Assembly: GCF_001552155.1 (NCBI RefSeq)
Contig: NZ_BCQQ01000009.1
Location: 1 to 64,000 of the forward strand
From: Actinomadura formosensis NBRC 14204
GTDB lineage: Bacteria > Actinomycetota > Actinomycetes > Streptosporangiales > Streptosporangiaceae
DNA length: 64,000 bases
Direction: 5' to 3'
Shown: one piece after another, positions 18,036-27,160 of the stretch
How the letters are laid out: every line of letters starts with the position of its first letter
Position numbering within the stretch: the stretch's first letter is position 1
Position numbers and translations under genes: made by a program
The notes under the pieces: generated by a model
Databases searched by the model: none
What the model was told of the DNA's origin: nothing
The model's input: only the letters and a program-made list of their open reading frames with translations

Positions 18036-18147
18036 GGCGGACAGCCTAAGCCCACCCCCTCCACAAAGGCGTATGAATCTCCTGGAGCCGGCCTTCACGG
18101 CACGCGGTGGAGTGATCCAGCGCGTGCCGTGCGGCGGCGGGGCCGGG

Positions 18148-19353
18148 TCAGGGCAGGCGGACGTAGCCGTTGCGGGCCTTCCAGAGGAAGTACTTCTCGA
18201 AGGCGAGCTTGGCGGCGTGGGCCTGCGGGCCGGGGATGAGGATGCCCCCCTTGCGCGGCGGCAGCAGGTGGTCGGCGAGGATCATGACGCCGTTGTTGCC
18301 GGCGTCCATGACGCAGACCGCCGGGATGTCGCCGAAGCTCTTGTGGCGTGTCTGCTCCTCGCCGCGGATCCGGGCGGCGATGTTGTCGGCGGCGACCCGG
18401 GCCTGGACCTCGGTGGGGAACCCGGTCTTGGGCACGCCGAGCGGGACCGCCGTGGTCCACGGGACGGCCACGGCGGCGGCGATGCCGACGGCGTAGATGT
18501 CGGGGTACGCGGTCGACTGGTAGGTGTCGTGCACCGGGACGAAGCCCTTGGCGTCGGCGAGGCCGGGGGTGGCGGCGACGACCTCCTGGCCGAGGAACGG
18601 CGGGATGATCACCGCGTAGGCGAAGTCGAGCTTGCCGCCGTCGTCCAGCAGGAGCCGGCCGGCGGACGCCTCGTCCAGCGCCGTCCCGGTGATCGCCTGG
18701 ATGCCCTCCTTCTTGAGGAACATCTTCAGGAGCCGTTCGCCGCCGGGGAGCCCGCCCATCCCGAAGTGGCCGAGGAACGGCTCGGCGGTCACGTAGGTGA
18801 GCGGAACCCGCTTTTTCAGCCCGGCCTTCTTGAGCTGGTAGGCGGTGTTGAACAGGAATTCGTAGGCGGCGCCGAAGCAGCCGGTTCCCTGGGTGGCGCC
18901 GACGACGACCGGGCCGGGGTCGTCCAGGAAGCGGCGCCATCCCTCGCCGGCCTCCTCGGCGTCGGGCAGCGTGGTGATGGTGTGGACGCCGTTGGCGGGC
19001 TCAAGGCCGGGCAGGACGGCCATGTTGTTGCGGTAGCCGGTGGCGACCACCAGGTAGTCGTAGCCGTAGGTGCCCGCCGTCGTGGTCACCTGCTTGGCGG
19101 CGGGATCGATCGCCGTGGCCTCACCGTGCACGAACTCGACGCCGTGCGCGTCGAAGGTCGGCGCGAGCGGGAAGGTGATGTCGCGTTCGGTGCGCTTGCC
19201 GAACGGCACCCAGATGAGCGAGGGATTGAACAGGAACCGGTCGGACGCCGACACCACGGTCACATCGACGTCCTCGTCGAGGGCGTGCTTGACGCTGATC
19301 GCGGCGGTCAGGCCACCGAAATTGCCACCGAGAACGAGCACCTTTGCCCGCAT
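18148..19353 (-). CDS. FAD-dependent sulfide:quinone oxidoreductase-like protein
   Basis: 401 residues. The N-terminal FAD Rossmann motif is KVLVLGGNFGGLTAA. Further flavoprotein motifs include YDYLVVATGYR and YPDIYAVGIAAAV. Two cysteines at SQR-like places (GTGCFGAAYEF and AVCVMDAG) argue for the sulfide:quinone reductase branch over plain NDH-2. It would pass electrons from sulfide or NADH to quinone at the membrane face. The ATG at 19353 is 8 bases after AAGAAGG; the open frame extends upstream but is not coding-like. A degenerate DosR-like box lies 87 bp upstream and a better one further up, shared with the divergent ABC operon. That fits a low-oxygen respiratory role. Confidence 0.85.
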   Translation of the reverse strand: MRAKVLVLGGNFGGLTAAISVKHALDEDVDVTVVSASDRFLFNPSLIWVPFGKRTERDITFPLAPTFDAHGVEFVHGEATAIDPAAKQVTTTAGTYGYDYLVVATGYRNNMAVLPGLEPANGVHTITTLPDAEEAGEGWRRFLDDPGPVVVGATQGTGCFGAAYEFLFNTAYQLKKAGLKKRVPLTYVTAEPFLGHFGMGGLPGGERLLKMFLKKEGIQAITGTALDEASAGRLLLDDGGKLDFAYAVIIPPFLGQEVVAATPGLADAKGFVPVHDTYQSTAYPDIYAVGIAAAVAVPWTTAVPLGVPKTGFPTEVQARVAADNIAARIRGEEQTRHKSFGDIPAVCVMDAGNNGVMILADHLLPPRKGGILIPGPQAHAAKLAFEKYFLWKARNGYVRLP

Positions 19354-19440
19354 AGCACTCACCTTCTTCAGGAGAAGCCCTTGATCCCAGGCTTGTGCCG
19401 CGCGTCCGGCGCCAGTACGTGCAAAGGTCCCCTTCCGGCA

Positions 19441-19454
19441 GGGACGTTCGGTCC
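19441..19454. promoter_or_regulatory. DosR-like box, degenerate (SQR promoter)
   Basis: GGGAC-GTTC-GGTCC lies 87 bp upstream of the SQR-like gene. It has two arm mismatches from GGGAC-N4-GTCCC and is weak on its own; it gains weight from the better box at 19542. Confidence 0.35.
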
Positions 19455-19541
19455 TCCCGGCGACCTGAGGGAACCGGGCCGCGATGCACGCGGAGAAGGC
19501 GGTCGCGATGCCGGGCCATCTGCCGAAGGGCGGATGTCCGG

Positions 19542-19555
19542 GGGACTTTCGGCCC
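19542..19555. promoter_or_regulatory. DosR-like box (ABC exporter / SQR divergent promoter)
   Basis: GGGAC-TTTC-GGCCC has one mismatch from GGGAC-N4-GTCCC. It ends 57 bp upstream of the ABC ATPase start and lies in the divergent region shared with the SQR-like gene. Confidence 0.5.
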
Positions 19556-19612
19556 GCTGACACGCGCTGATCAGGTGTCTAGCGTCGGTGGCGGATGGCG
19601 AGGAGGTGCGCC

Positions 19613-20497
19613 GTGGCCGGATCGGCGATACGGACCGAGGGACTGACGAAACGTTTCGGGCAGGTGGTCGCGGTGGACGGCCTGGACCTGGACGTGCGCC
19701 AGGGGGAGATCTTCGGCTTCCTGGGCCCGAACGGCGCCGGGAAATCGACGACGATCCGGCTGCTGCTCGGCCTCGTCCGGCCGACGGCCGGGAAGGCGTG
19801 GGTCATGGGCGTGCCCGCCGGGGACGTCGAACGCTCCCACCGGCATGTCGGGTACGTGGCCGGGGACGTGGCGGTGTGGCCGCAGCTGACCGGGCTGGAG
19901 ACGCTGACGTATCTGGGGCATCTGTCCGGACACGTGGACGTGCCGTTCCGGGACGAGCTGATCGAGCGGCTGCGGTTCGACCCCGGCCTGCGGGCGCGCT
20001 CCTACTCCAAGGGCAACCGGCAGAAACTCGCGCTGATCGCCGCGCTGATGACCCGCCCGGACGTCCTGCTGCTGGACGAGCCGACGTCCGGGCTCGACCC
20101 GCTGATGGAGGCCGAGTTCCAGGCGCTGGCGAGGGAGGCCGCCGGCCGCGGGCAGACGGTGTTCCTGTCGTCCCACATCCTCGACGAGGCCCAGGACGTC
20201 TGCCACCGGGTCGCGATCCTGCGGGCGGGACGGCTGGCCGAGGTCGCCGAGCTGGAGGAGCTGCGCGGGCTGGGCGGCACGGTGCTGGAGGCGATCGCGG
20301 ACGGCCCCCTTCCCGATCTCGCCGGGGTGCCCGGGGTGACGGGCGTGGAAGCCGTCGACGGCGGCGTGCGCGTGTCGATCACCGGCTCGCCGTCCCCCGC
20401 GCTGGCCCGGCTGAGCACGGTGCCGCTGGTCCGGCTCCGCAGCCACGAGCCGACGCTGGAAGAGATCTTCCTGAGCTACTACGAGGCGGAGAAATGA
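19613..20497 (+). CDS. ABC transporter ATP-binding protein
   Basis: 294 residues. One ABC ATPase domain has Walker A GPNGAGKST, Q-loop region YVAGDVAVWPQ, signature-like YSKGNRQK, Walker B VLLLDEPTSGLD and H-loop LSSHILDEA. The DrrA-like C-terminal part is typical of ABC-2 drug/polyketide exporters. The GTG at 19613 follows GAGGAGG. Its stop overlaps the ATG of the permease gene (ATGA), so the two form one operon. A DosR-like box lies 57 bp upstream. Confidence 0.93.
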   Translation: MAGSAIRTEGLTKRFGQVVAVDGLDLDVRQGEIFGFLGPNGAGKSTTIRLLLGLVRPTAGKAWVMGVPAGDVERSHRHVGYVAGDVAVWPQLTGLETLTYLGHLSGHVDVPFRDELIERLRFDPGLRARSYSKGNRQKLALIAALMTRPDVLLLDEPTSGLDPLMEAEFQALAREAAGRGQTVFLSSHILDEAQDVCHRVAILRAGRLAEVAELEELRGLGGTVLEAIADGPLPDLAGVPGVTGVEAVDGGVRVSITGSPSPALARLSTVPLVRLRSHEPTLEEIFLSYYEAEK

Positions 20498-22140
20498 CCA
20501 GGACCGTGCCGGTGCGCGAGGTCACCGCGTACCCGAGGCGGGAACGGCGCCATTGGGCGGACGCCCAGGTCGCGCGGCTGACCGCCCGCCTGATCCGGCG
20601 CGGCGTGAGCTGGCTCGCGCTGGCCCTCGCCGGCTACCTCGTGATCGAAGTCCTCACCTATGAGCGGACATATCCCGACATGGCGTCGCGGATGAAGCTC
20701 GTGACGCTGTCGGACGATCCGGCCATGCGGATGCTGCAGGGCGTCCCGCACGCGGTCGAGACGTCCGGCGGCTTCGTCGTCTGGGACGCCGGCTGGATCC
20801 TGGCCGCGATCGTCGGCATCTGGGCGATGCTGGTGGCGGGGCGCCTGCTGCGCGGGGAGGAGGAGTCCGGCCGCGCCGAACTCGTGCTGGTCGCGCCGGT
20901 GCGCCCGGCCCGGGTCGTGCTGGTGCAACTGGCCGTGCTGGCGGGCGCCGTGGCCGTGCTGGGCGCCGCCGTCGCCGTGCCGCTGGCGGTGCTGGGGACG
21001 GGTGTCGCGGGCTCGGTGCTGTTCGGGCTCGGGCTCGCCGGCCTCGCCGCGACGTTCGCCGCGGTCGCGGCCGTGATCGCGCAGCTGCTGCAGGTGCGGC
21101 GGCGGGTGACGGCGGCGTCCTCGGCCGTGTTCGGGGTGCTGTTCCTGCTGCGGATGGCGGCCGACAGCGCCGGCTCGCGCGGCTGGCTGCGCTGGTTCAC
21201 CCCGTTCGGCTGGCTGGAGGAGCTGCATCCCTACCGCGACCCGAGCCGGCCGGCGCTGGCGGTGTCGCTGACGGTGCCCGTCGTCCTCGGCGGGGTCGCC
21301 CTCGCGCTGCGGACCCGCCGCGACACCGGCGGCGCGCTGATCACCGAGGCGGACCACGCCCGGGCCCGGCTGCGGCTGCTCGGCGGCCCGGTGGCGTTCG
21401 CGTGGCGCGGCACCCGCGGGATGCTGGCCGGCTGGCTGCTCGGCATCGCCGGATACGCGTTCGTCATGGGCGCGCTGACCGCGACCGTGCTCGACTTCGC
21501 CGCCGACAATCCCGGCTACCAGCGGCTCCGCGAGTCGCTCGGGTGGGACGCCGCCGACCTCGCCAGGGGTTTCGTGGGGTTCATGGGCACTCTCATGGGC
21601 CTGCTGATCGCCCTGTACACGTGCTGGCGGATCGGCGCGGCCCGGGCCGAGGAGGCCGCGGGGCGGCTGGACCACGTCCTGGTCCGGCCCGTCACGCGGC
21701 GCCGCTGGCTGGGCGGTCACGTCCTGCTGACACTGGCCTCGGCGGTGCTGCTCGCGCTGGCCTCCGCGGTCGCGATGTGGGCCGGTGCCGCCATGACGGA
21801 CGCCGGGATCGGGCCGGCCGACACGCTCGCCGCGAACCTCAACCCGCTTCCGGTCGCGGCCCTGGCCATGGGCCTGGCGGTGCTGCTGTTCGGCGGGGCG
21901 CCCCGGCTGACCGTCCCCGCCTCGGTCGCGGCGACCGTCACCTGCTACCTGATCGAGATGATCGGGCCCGCGCTGAACTGGCCGGACCCGATCTTGAACC
22001 TGTCGCCGTTCCACCATCTCGCGAACGTCCCGGCGGAACCGTTCGCGGCCCCCGCCGCGGCCGTCATGGTCCTCGTGGCGGTGCTGCTCGGCATCGGCGG
22101 CTTCGTGCTCTTCGAGCGCCGGGACCTCACCGGCGACTGA
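20494..22140 (+). CDS. ABC-2 type exporter permease
   Basis: 548 residues. Roughly twelve hydrophobic segments are arranged as two repeated halves. Each half has a short cytoplasmic LLRGEEESGRAELVL / AEEAAGRLDHVLVRPV motif, which is typical of the actinobacterial polyketide-antibiotic exporter permeases. It works with the ATPase encoded just upstream, with which it is translationally coupled. The cargo is unknown; the redox/stress setting is suggestive only. Confidence 0.9.
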   Translation: MTRTVPVREVTAYPRRERRHWADAQVARLTARLIRRGVSWLALALAGYLVIEVLTYERTYPDMASRMKLVTLSDDPAMRMLQGVPHAVETSGGFVVWDAGWILAAIVGIWAMLVAGRLLRGEEESGRAELVLVAPVRPARVVLVQLAVLAGAVAVLGAAVAVPLAVLGTGVAGSVLFGLGLAGLAATFAAVAAVIAQLLQVRRRVTAASSAVFGVLFLLRMAADSAGSRGWLRWFTPFGWLEELHPYRDPSRPALAVSLTVPVVLGGVALALRTRRDTGGALITEADHARARLRLLGGPVAFAWRGTRGMLAGWLLGIAGYAFVMGALTATVLDFAADNPGYQRLRESLGWDAADLARGFVGFMGTLMGLLIALYTCWRIGAARAEEAAGRLDHVLVRPVTRRRWLGGHVLLTLASAVLLALASAVAMWAGAAMTDAGIGPADTLAANLNPLPVAALAMGLAVLLFGGAPRLTVPASVAATVTCYLIEMIGPALNWPDPILNLSPFHHLANVPAEPFAAPAAAVMVLVAVLLGIGGFVLFERRDLTGD

Positions 22141-22152
22141 ACCGGCGGCCGG

Positions 22153-24564
22153 TCACCGCGGCGTCCGCCGGCCGTCCAGGAGAGGCGCCTCCCAGGACGT
22201 GCCGGGCTGGATCTCGATGTCCTCGGGGCCGTAGGAGACACGGATGGGGGAGGCCGCGCTGGGCCGCAGCGCCACGCGGACGAGGTCCTGCCGGCAGGTC
22301 AGGTCGATGCCCCAGTGGCCCCGGTAGCGCAGCCCGAGCCGCAGCTCACCGAGCGCGGCGGGCAGCCGCGGCTCCAGCCGGAGCGCGTTGCGGCGGGTGC
22401 TGATCCCGGCGTGGCAGCGCTGGACGAGATCGACGGTGCCGGCCATCGCGCCGAGGTGGACGCCCTCCCCGGTGGTGCCGCGCTGGGTGTCGATGATGTC
22501 GCTGAACAGCGACTCCAGGAAGATCCGCCACGCCTCGTCACCGTCGATGTGAGCCATGATCCAGGCGTGCACGAGTGAACTCAGCGTCGACCCGTCGCAG
22601 GTGCGCGGCAGGTAGTACTCGATCGTCCTGGCCGCCAGGTCCGGCCCGTGCTCGTAGCCGAGGTGCCGCAGGACGTCGTCGAGTTCGCCGGGGGAGAGCA
22701 CGTAGAACAGCATGAGGACGTCGGCCTGCTTGGACGCCTGGTAGCGGTTGGGGGAGTCGCCCTCGGCCTCCAGGATCCGGTCCAGCCTGCGGATGTCGCC
22801 GTACCGCTCCCGGTAGCCGGCCCAGTCGAGCTCCGCCAGGTCGCCGTACCCCTCGAACTGGCTGATCACGTCGTCGTGGAACGGGACGTACATCTTGCGG
22901 GCCACGTCCTCGAACCGGGTGATCTCCTCGCGGGTCAGCGCGAGCCGCTCGCGCAGCTCCGTGCGGCGGTCCTCGGGCAGCAGGGCGAGCGCGTCCAGGG
23001 CGCGGCGCAGCAGCCAGGCCGTCAGGACGTTGGTGTAGGCGTTGTTGTCCAGGCCCGGCTCGTCCCGTCCCGGGTAGGCGTCGTGGTACTCGTCGGGGCC
23101 CATGACGCCGCGGATCGCGTACCGGTCGGTGGAGCGGTCGTAGCCGGCCAGGTCCGCGAAGAACCGCGCGACCTCCAGCATCATCTCGGCCCCGTACTCG
23201 GCGATGAACTCGACGTCGCCGGTCGCCTCGTAGAAACGCCAGACGTTGAGCCCGATCGTGAGCCCGACGTGCCGCTGCAGATGCGTGTGGTCGGGCAGCC
23301 ACCGGCCCGACCGCGGGTTGAGGTGGACGCGCTGGGTCTCCTCGCGCCCGTCGGCCGCGCTCTGCCACGGGTACATCGCGCCGCGGTGCCCGTCCGCGGC
23401 CGCCGCGCGCCGCGCCGCGGGCAGCCGCCGCCACCGGTACAGCAGCAGCGCGCGGGCGATCTCGGGGAACCGCATGATGAGGAACGGCAGGATGAACAGC
23501 TCGTCCCAGAAGACGTGGCCGCGGTAGGCCTCCCCGTGCAGCCCGCGGGCGGGGATGCCGACGTCCAGGTCGACGATGTGCTCCGACACGGTCTGCAGCA
23601 GGTGGAAGATGTGCAGGTTGAGGATGCGCTGCACCTCGACGTGGTCGACGCTCAGCTGGCAGCGCTGCCACAGCCGGTTCCACGCCAGCGTGTGCCTTTC
23701 CAGCAGGGCGTCGAAGTCGCCCGCGCCGGTGACCGCGGCCAGCGCCGCCTCGCCGTGCTCCTCGATGGCGCGGTCGCGGGAGGTGAACACGGCGGCGATC
23801 TTCTCGACGGTGATGGGCGCGTTCTCCCGGACGCCGACGGTCAGGTCCTGCACGGCCCAGCCGTCCTCGGCGAGGCGGGTGTGCTCGGCCGGGACGGAGG
23901 TCCGGGTGCGGGACGCCACCGCGACGCCGATCTTCGAGGAGACCGTCGAGGCGCGCAGGAGCAGCAGTTCCGGATCGCTCTGCGGGGGCGGCTTCTCGCG
24001 GGTCAGGTGCGCGCCCGGCAGGTCTCGGTACCGCTCCACGCCCGCGTTGAGGACGCGCCCGTCCAGCGCCGAGCGGATCTGCAGCTCGCCGGACCAGTCC
24101 TCGGCGACGATCGTGGTCTCCAGGGCGGCCAGGTGCGGGTCGTGCATGGACACGATCCTGCGCTGCGCCATGCGGAACGTCCGTCCGGCCCGGTCGCGGA
24201 CGCGCGCCAGGCGGGTCAGGACACCGCGCCGGAGATCGAGTTCCTGCTCGTAGGAGAGGAGCCGGCCCTCCCGGCGGGCGTCGTCCGGGTCGAACCACTC
24301 ACCGCCGGCGGCGCGGAACGTCAGCGGAAGCCAGTTCGGCATGTTGACCAGGTCGGCGTTGTCGGCGTGCCGCCCGCCGACCTCGGTCGCCAGCCGGTCG
24401 TAGCAGCCCGCGATGTAGGTCCCCGGATAGTGGACGCCGTCGGCCGGCGACTCGGGAGCGGCCCCGCGGGTGGCGAGGTAACCGTTGCCGAGGGTGCAGA
24501 GCGCCTCCCGCAGGCCCTCCGCCTCGGGTTCGTAGCCATCGAAGGCCAGGATCCACCGGCTCAT
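22153..24564 (-). CDS. Glycoside hydrolase family 65 disaccharide phosphorylase
   Basis: 803 residues, normal length for GH65 (maltose, trehalose or kojibiose phosphorylase). Visible family motifs are the N-terminal FDGYEPEAEGLREALCTLGNG, GHVFWDELFILPF, the catalytic-acid glutamate in MGPDEYHDA, and KQADVLMLFYVL in the (alpha/alpha)6 barrel. Such enzymes split an alpha-glucosidic disaccharide with phosphate. No beta-phosphoglucomutase gene is next to it, so the pathway partner is elsewhere. It is divergent from a universal stress protein across a 183-bp region with a DosR-like box. Trehalose or maltose use during stress is an inference. Confidence 0.9.
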   Translation of the reverse strand: MSRWILAFDGYEPEAEGLREALCTLGNGYLATRGAAPESPADGVHYPGTYIAGCYDRLATEVGGRHADNADLVNMPNWLPLTFRAAGGEWFDPDDARREGRLLSYEQELDLRRGVLTRLARVRDRAGRTFRMAQRRIVSMHDPHLAALETTIVAEDWSGELQIRSALDGRVLNAGVERYRDLPGAHLTREKPPPQSDPELLLLRASTVSSKIGVAVASRTRTSVPAEHTRLAEDGWAVQDLTVGVRENAPITVEKIAAVFTSRDRAIEEHGEAALAAVTGAGDFDALLERHTLAWNRLWQRCQLSVDHVEVQRILNLHIFHLLQTVSEHIVDLDVGIPARGLHGEAYRGHVFWDELFILPFLIMRFPEIARALLLYRWRRLPAARRAAAADGHRGAMYPWQSAADGREETQRVHLNPRSGRWLPDHTHLQRHVGLTIGLNVWRFYEATGDVEFIAEYGAEMMLEVARFFADLAGYDRSTDRYAIRGVMGPDEYHDAYPGRDEPGLDNNAYTNVLTAWLLRRALDALALLPEDRRTELRERLALTREEITRFEDVARKMYVPFHDDVISQFEGYGDLAELDWAGYRERYGDIRRLDRILEAEGDSPNRYQASKQADVLMLFYVLSPGELDDVLRHLGYEHGPDLAARTIEYYLPRTCDGSTLSSLVHAWIMAHIDGDEAWRIFLESLFSDIIDTQRGTTGEGVHLGAMAGTVDLVQRCHAGISTRRNALRLEPRLPAALGELRLGLRYRGHWGIDLTCRQDLVRVALRPSAASPIRVSYGPEDIEIQPGTSWEAPLLDGRRTPR

Positions 24565-24667
24565 GGTGTCCCCTCAGACTGTCGTCGTCCCGGGTCCGGT
24601 CAGGTGAGGATTCCCGGCGCGGCCACGTTCTCACCGGCCGGGCGGTACCGGACGGCTTCGCGCCGGC

Positions 24668-24681
24668 GGGACCTTCGCCCC
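24668..24681. promoter_or_regulatory. DosR-like box (GH65 / USP divergent promoter)
   Basis: GGGAC-CTTC-GCCCC has one mismatch from GGGAC-N4-GTCCC. It ends 66 bp before the USP ATG and starts 103 bp before the GH65 ATG. Confidence 0.55.
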
Positions 24682-24747
24682 TCCATGAGCCGCCCCCGGC
24701 CGGTCGAGACTGGAATCGGGGCTGTGTTCAGGGAGGGGGGCCGGTCG

Positions 24748-25635
24748 ATGATCGCACTGACACGGACCCGGCGGTCGACCATCCTCCTCGGCTACGACGG
24801 GACCGAGGAGAACGACCCGGCGCTGCGCTGGGCCGTCGGGGAGGCCCGGTTGCGCGGGCTCGATCTGGTGATGTGCCACTGCTGGCACTGGCCGTACCCG
24901 GCCGACCATGTGGACGAGAGCGTCCAGGAGATCCTTCGGCGGGCGGGGGAGAACCTCCTGCGCGAGGGCGTGCGCCGGGCACGCGACCTCGGGGCGAGGG
25001 GCGTGGTGCGCACGGTGCTGAGGCAGGAACCCGTCTGCGAGACGCTGGTGCACGAGTCCCGCGACGCGGAGCTGATCGTGGTCGGCTCGCACGAGCGGCA
25101 CCGGCTGCCCCCCGGGTCGACGGCGGTGCGGCTCCCGGCGCGGACGCACCGGCCGGTGATCGCCGTCCGGGGGACGGGCGGGCCGCGCGGGCTCGTGGTC
25201 GCCGGAGTGGACGGCTCGTCCGGCGCGGACGCGGCGCTCGGCTTCGCCATCGAGGAGGCCGCGCTGCGCGGATGGGACCTGCGCGTGGTCTACGGGGCCT
25301 GGGAGCCCGGCGCCGTCCCCGACTGGGAACTGCCCCTGTTCACCGACACCGACAGGCTGCTGCGCACGCGGGCGGCGATGCTGGAGGAGGTCGTCGCCCT
25401 CTGGCGGGAGCGCCATCCGAAGGTCTATGTGCGGACGTCGCTGCTGCTGGAGCGGCCCCGCGAAGCACTGCTGGGCGCCGCCGCCGACGCCGATCTGCTG
25501 GTGGTCGGCGACCGCGGTACGGGCACGCTGGAGCCGCTGCTGCTGGGCGCGACCAGTTCGGCGATGCTCCACCACGCCCCCTGCACGGTCGCGATCGTCC
25601 CGCCGTCCTGGCAGCCCGCCGAAAACGCCGGCTGA
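24748..25635 (+). CDS. Tandem universal stress protein (Rv2623-like), copy 1
   Basis: 295 residues made of two USP domains. Each begins with a beta strand and aspartate (ILLGYDGTEEND, LVVAGVDGSSGAD). The second has the ATP-binding signature VVGDRGTGTLEPLLLGATS; the first has the looser VVGSHERHRLPPGST. The ATG follows GGGAGGGGGG. Close paralogues lie at 25760 and at the window end. Mycobacterial tandem USPs of this kind (Rv2623, Rv2624c) are DosR-regulated dormancy proteins, and a DosR-like box lies upstream here too. Role in hypoxic or stress adaptation is inferred from family. Confidence 0.92.
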   Translation: MIALTRTRRSTILLGYDGTEENDPALRWAVGEARLRGLDLVMCHCWHWPYPADHVDESVQEILRRAGENLLREGVRRARDLGARGVVRTVLRQEPVCETLVHESRDAELIVVGSHERHRLPPGSTAVRLPARTHRPVIAVRGTGGPRGLVVAGVDGSSGADAALGFAIEEAALRGWDLRVVYGAWEPGAVPDWELPLFTDTDRLLRTRAAMLEEVVALWRERHPKVYVRTSLLLERPREALLGAAADADLLVVGDRGTGTLEPLLLGATSSAMLHHAPCTVAIVPPSWQPAENAG

Positions 25636-25643
25636 CCGGCGCG

Positions 25644-25657
25644 GGGACGTTGGTCCC
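25644..25657. promoter_or_regulatory. DosR-like box, perfect arms (second USP promoter)
   Basis: GGGAC-GTTG-GTCCC, with the flanking G and C extending the palindrome to 16 bp (25643-25658). A related inverted repeat GGTCC-GAAC-GGACC at 25667-25680 is 23 bp further on. They lie 79-116 bp upstream of the USP ATG at 25760. Confidence 0.75.
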
Positions 25658-25759
25658 CGTGGTCGTGGTCCGAACGGACCTAGGGCGCCGGGCGGGGCGG
25701 GGGTTGAGTGGGGGTGAGACGGCGGGGTGCCCCTCAGCCATCTGCAGGAGGAGGACGTC

Positions 25760-26605
25760 ATGAGCGACGTGGTCGTGGGATACGACGGGACCAGCGAGAG
25801 CGAGCGGGCGCTGCGGTGGGCGGTGGAGGAGGCCCGGCTGCGGCGGGTGCCGCTGACGGTCTGCCACGCCTGGCGCTGGCCCTACCCGATCAGCTACATC
25901 GACTACGAGGGTGTGGCCATCGTCCGCCGGATGGGCGAGCACCTCCTCGACCACGGTGTCACCCTGGCCCGGGAGGCCGTGCCCGAGGTGACGGTGCGCA
26001 AGCGGCTCAAGGACGGCAGCGCCGCCCCCGCCCTGCTCGCCGAGACGGGCGACGCCGACGTCATCGTGGTCGGCTCGCACGCCCCCGACGAGATGCCGGT
26101 GGGCTCGACCGCGCTGCGCGTCCCGGCCCGGGCCGAGCGTCCGGTCGTGGTGGTGCGCCAGGCCGCGACCCGGGACGGGCTGGTGGTCGTCGGCGTGGAC
26201 GGGTCGGCCGGCGCGGACGCGGCGCTGGCGTTCGCCTTCGAGGAAGCGGCGCTGCGCGGCTGGCGGCTGCGCGCGGTGTACGGCTGCTGGGAGCCCGGCG
26301 CCGCCCCCGGCGGCGACCTGTCGCTGTTCGGCGATGAGGACAAGCTGCGCCGGGTGTGCGGCGCGGTCCTGGAGCGCGCGGTCGCGCCGTGGCGGGTGAA
26401 GTACCCCTATGTCCAGGCCACCACCGCCCTGGTCCTCAAACCCCCGCGTGAGGCGCTGCTGGAGGCCGCGCAGGAGGCCACCCTCATGGTGACCGGCGCC
26501 CGCGGCGCCGGCACGGTGGGGGCCCTCACGCTGGGCGCCACCAGCGACGCGCTGCTCAAGCACGCCCCGGGCACCGTCGCGATCGTCCCCCGGCGCGCCG
26601 GCTGA
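25760..26605 (+). CDS. Tandem universal stress protein, copy 2
   Basis: 281 residues with two USP domains (VVVGYDGTSESE and LVVVGVDGSAGAD starts; second nucleotide motif VTGARGAGTVGALTLGATS). The ATG follows AGGAGGAGG. It is about 60% identical by eye to the copy just upstream, from which it is separated by a 124-bp promoter region, so it is not simply co-transcribed. That region holds the clearest DosR-like box in the window. The start could be the further-upstream in-frame ATG, but spacing favours 25760. A strong hairpin terminator follows. Confidence 0.93.
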   Translation: MSDVVVGYDGTSESERALRWAVEEARLRRVPLTVCHAWRWPYPISYIDYEGVAIVRRMGEHLLDHGVTLAREAVPEVTVRKRLKDGSAAPALLAETGDADVIVVGSHAPDEMPVGSTALRVPARAERPVVVVRQAATRDGLVVVGVDGSAGADAALAFAFEEAALRGWRLRAVYGCWEPGAAPGGDLSLFGDEDKLRRVCGAVLERAVAPWRVKYPYVQATTALVLKPPREALLEAAQEATLMVTGARGAGTVGALTLGATSDALLKHAPGTVAIVPRRAG

Positions 26606-26620
26606 CGAGCACGCGGACAG

Positions 26621-26661
26621 AGAACCGGGCCAGGCCGACGTACTCGGCCTGGCCCGGTTCT
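26621..26661. terminator. Bidirectional hairpin terminator (USP / STAS)
   Basis: An 18-bp perfect stem (left arm from AGAACCGGGCCAGGCCGA) with a 5-base loop CGTAC lies between the convergent USP and STAS genes. Confidence 0.8.
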
Positions 26662-26678
26662 GTCGACGGGGTGGCGGG

Positions 26679-27074
26679 TCAGCGGCAGCGACGGACCGTG
26701 GGGCGTGTGCCCCGCCGCCGGAAGGGCATGCGGGGGAGGGGGAAGCGCCGGTCGAGGCCGGTGATCCGCAGGATGCGCGCGAGCTGGGGCCGGGCGCCGG
26801 TCAGCGTGACGGCGCCGCCGCGGCTGCGGGCCAGCTCGTCGGCGGCGATGATCGCCGCCAGGCCGCGCGCGTCGCAGAAGGTCAGGGCGGACACGTCGAG
26901 CACCACGTCCGGGGTTCGCTCGTCGATCAGCCGGGCCAGCTCGACACCGAACTCGGCGGCCGTGGCGATGTCCAGTTCGCCGGTCACCACGGCGCGCGTC
27001 GGACCACCCTCCTCGGCGGTGTTCGCCGTGGTGAGCCGTACGGTCGTGTCCGGCCAACTGGTGCAGTCGCCCAT
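26679..27074 (-). CDS. STAS-domain anti-sigma-factor antagonist-like protein
   Basis: 131 residues. A STAS fold is recognisable from AVVTGELDIATAAEF, VVLDVSALTFCDARGLAAI and GAVTLTGARPQLARILRITGL. The residue pattern D-A/S-RGLAA places Asp-Ala where SpoIIAA-type antagonists carry Asp-Ser, so the phosphorylatable serine may be missing. A basic arginine-rich tail follows. It probably acts in partner switching with an anti-sigma factor encoded elsewhere, or has lost phospho-control. A perfect DosR-like box lies 62 bp upstream. Confidence 0.85.
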   Translation of the reverse strand: MGDCTSWPDTTVRLTTANTAEEGGPTRAVVTGELDIATAAEFGVELARLIDERTPDVVLDVSALTFCDARGLAAIIAADELARSRGGAVTLTGARPQLARILRITGLDRRFPLPRMPFRRRGTRPTVRRCR

Positions 27075-27136
27075 ATCGGTTCCCTCCCAGGCCTTCCGGT
27101 CCCCTCAAGGCTCCGCCAAAGCCCGGCCCGAGAATA

Positions 27137-27150
27137 GGGACGATGGTCCC
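27137..27150. promoter_or_regulatory. DosR-like box, perfect arms (STAS promoter)
   Basis: GGGAC-GATG-GTCCC lies 62 bp upstream of the STAS ATG, on the side of the minus-strand promoter. Confidence 0.7.
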
Positions 27151-27160
27151 GCTGGAAACC

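Noticed and set aside
24577..24592. GGGACGACGACAG (minus strand) before the GH65 gene as a further DosR-like box
   Set aside because: Only one arm matches.
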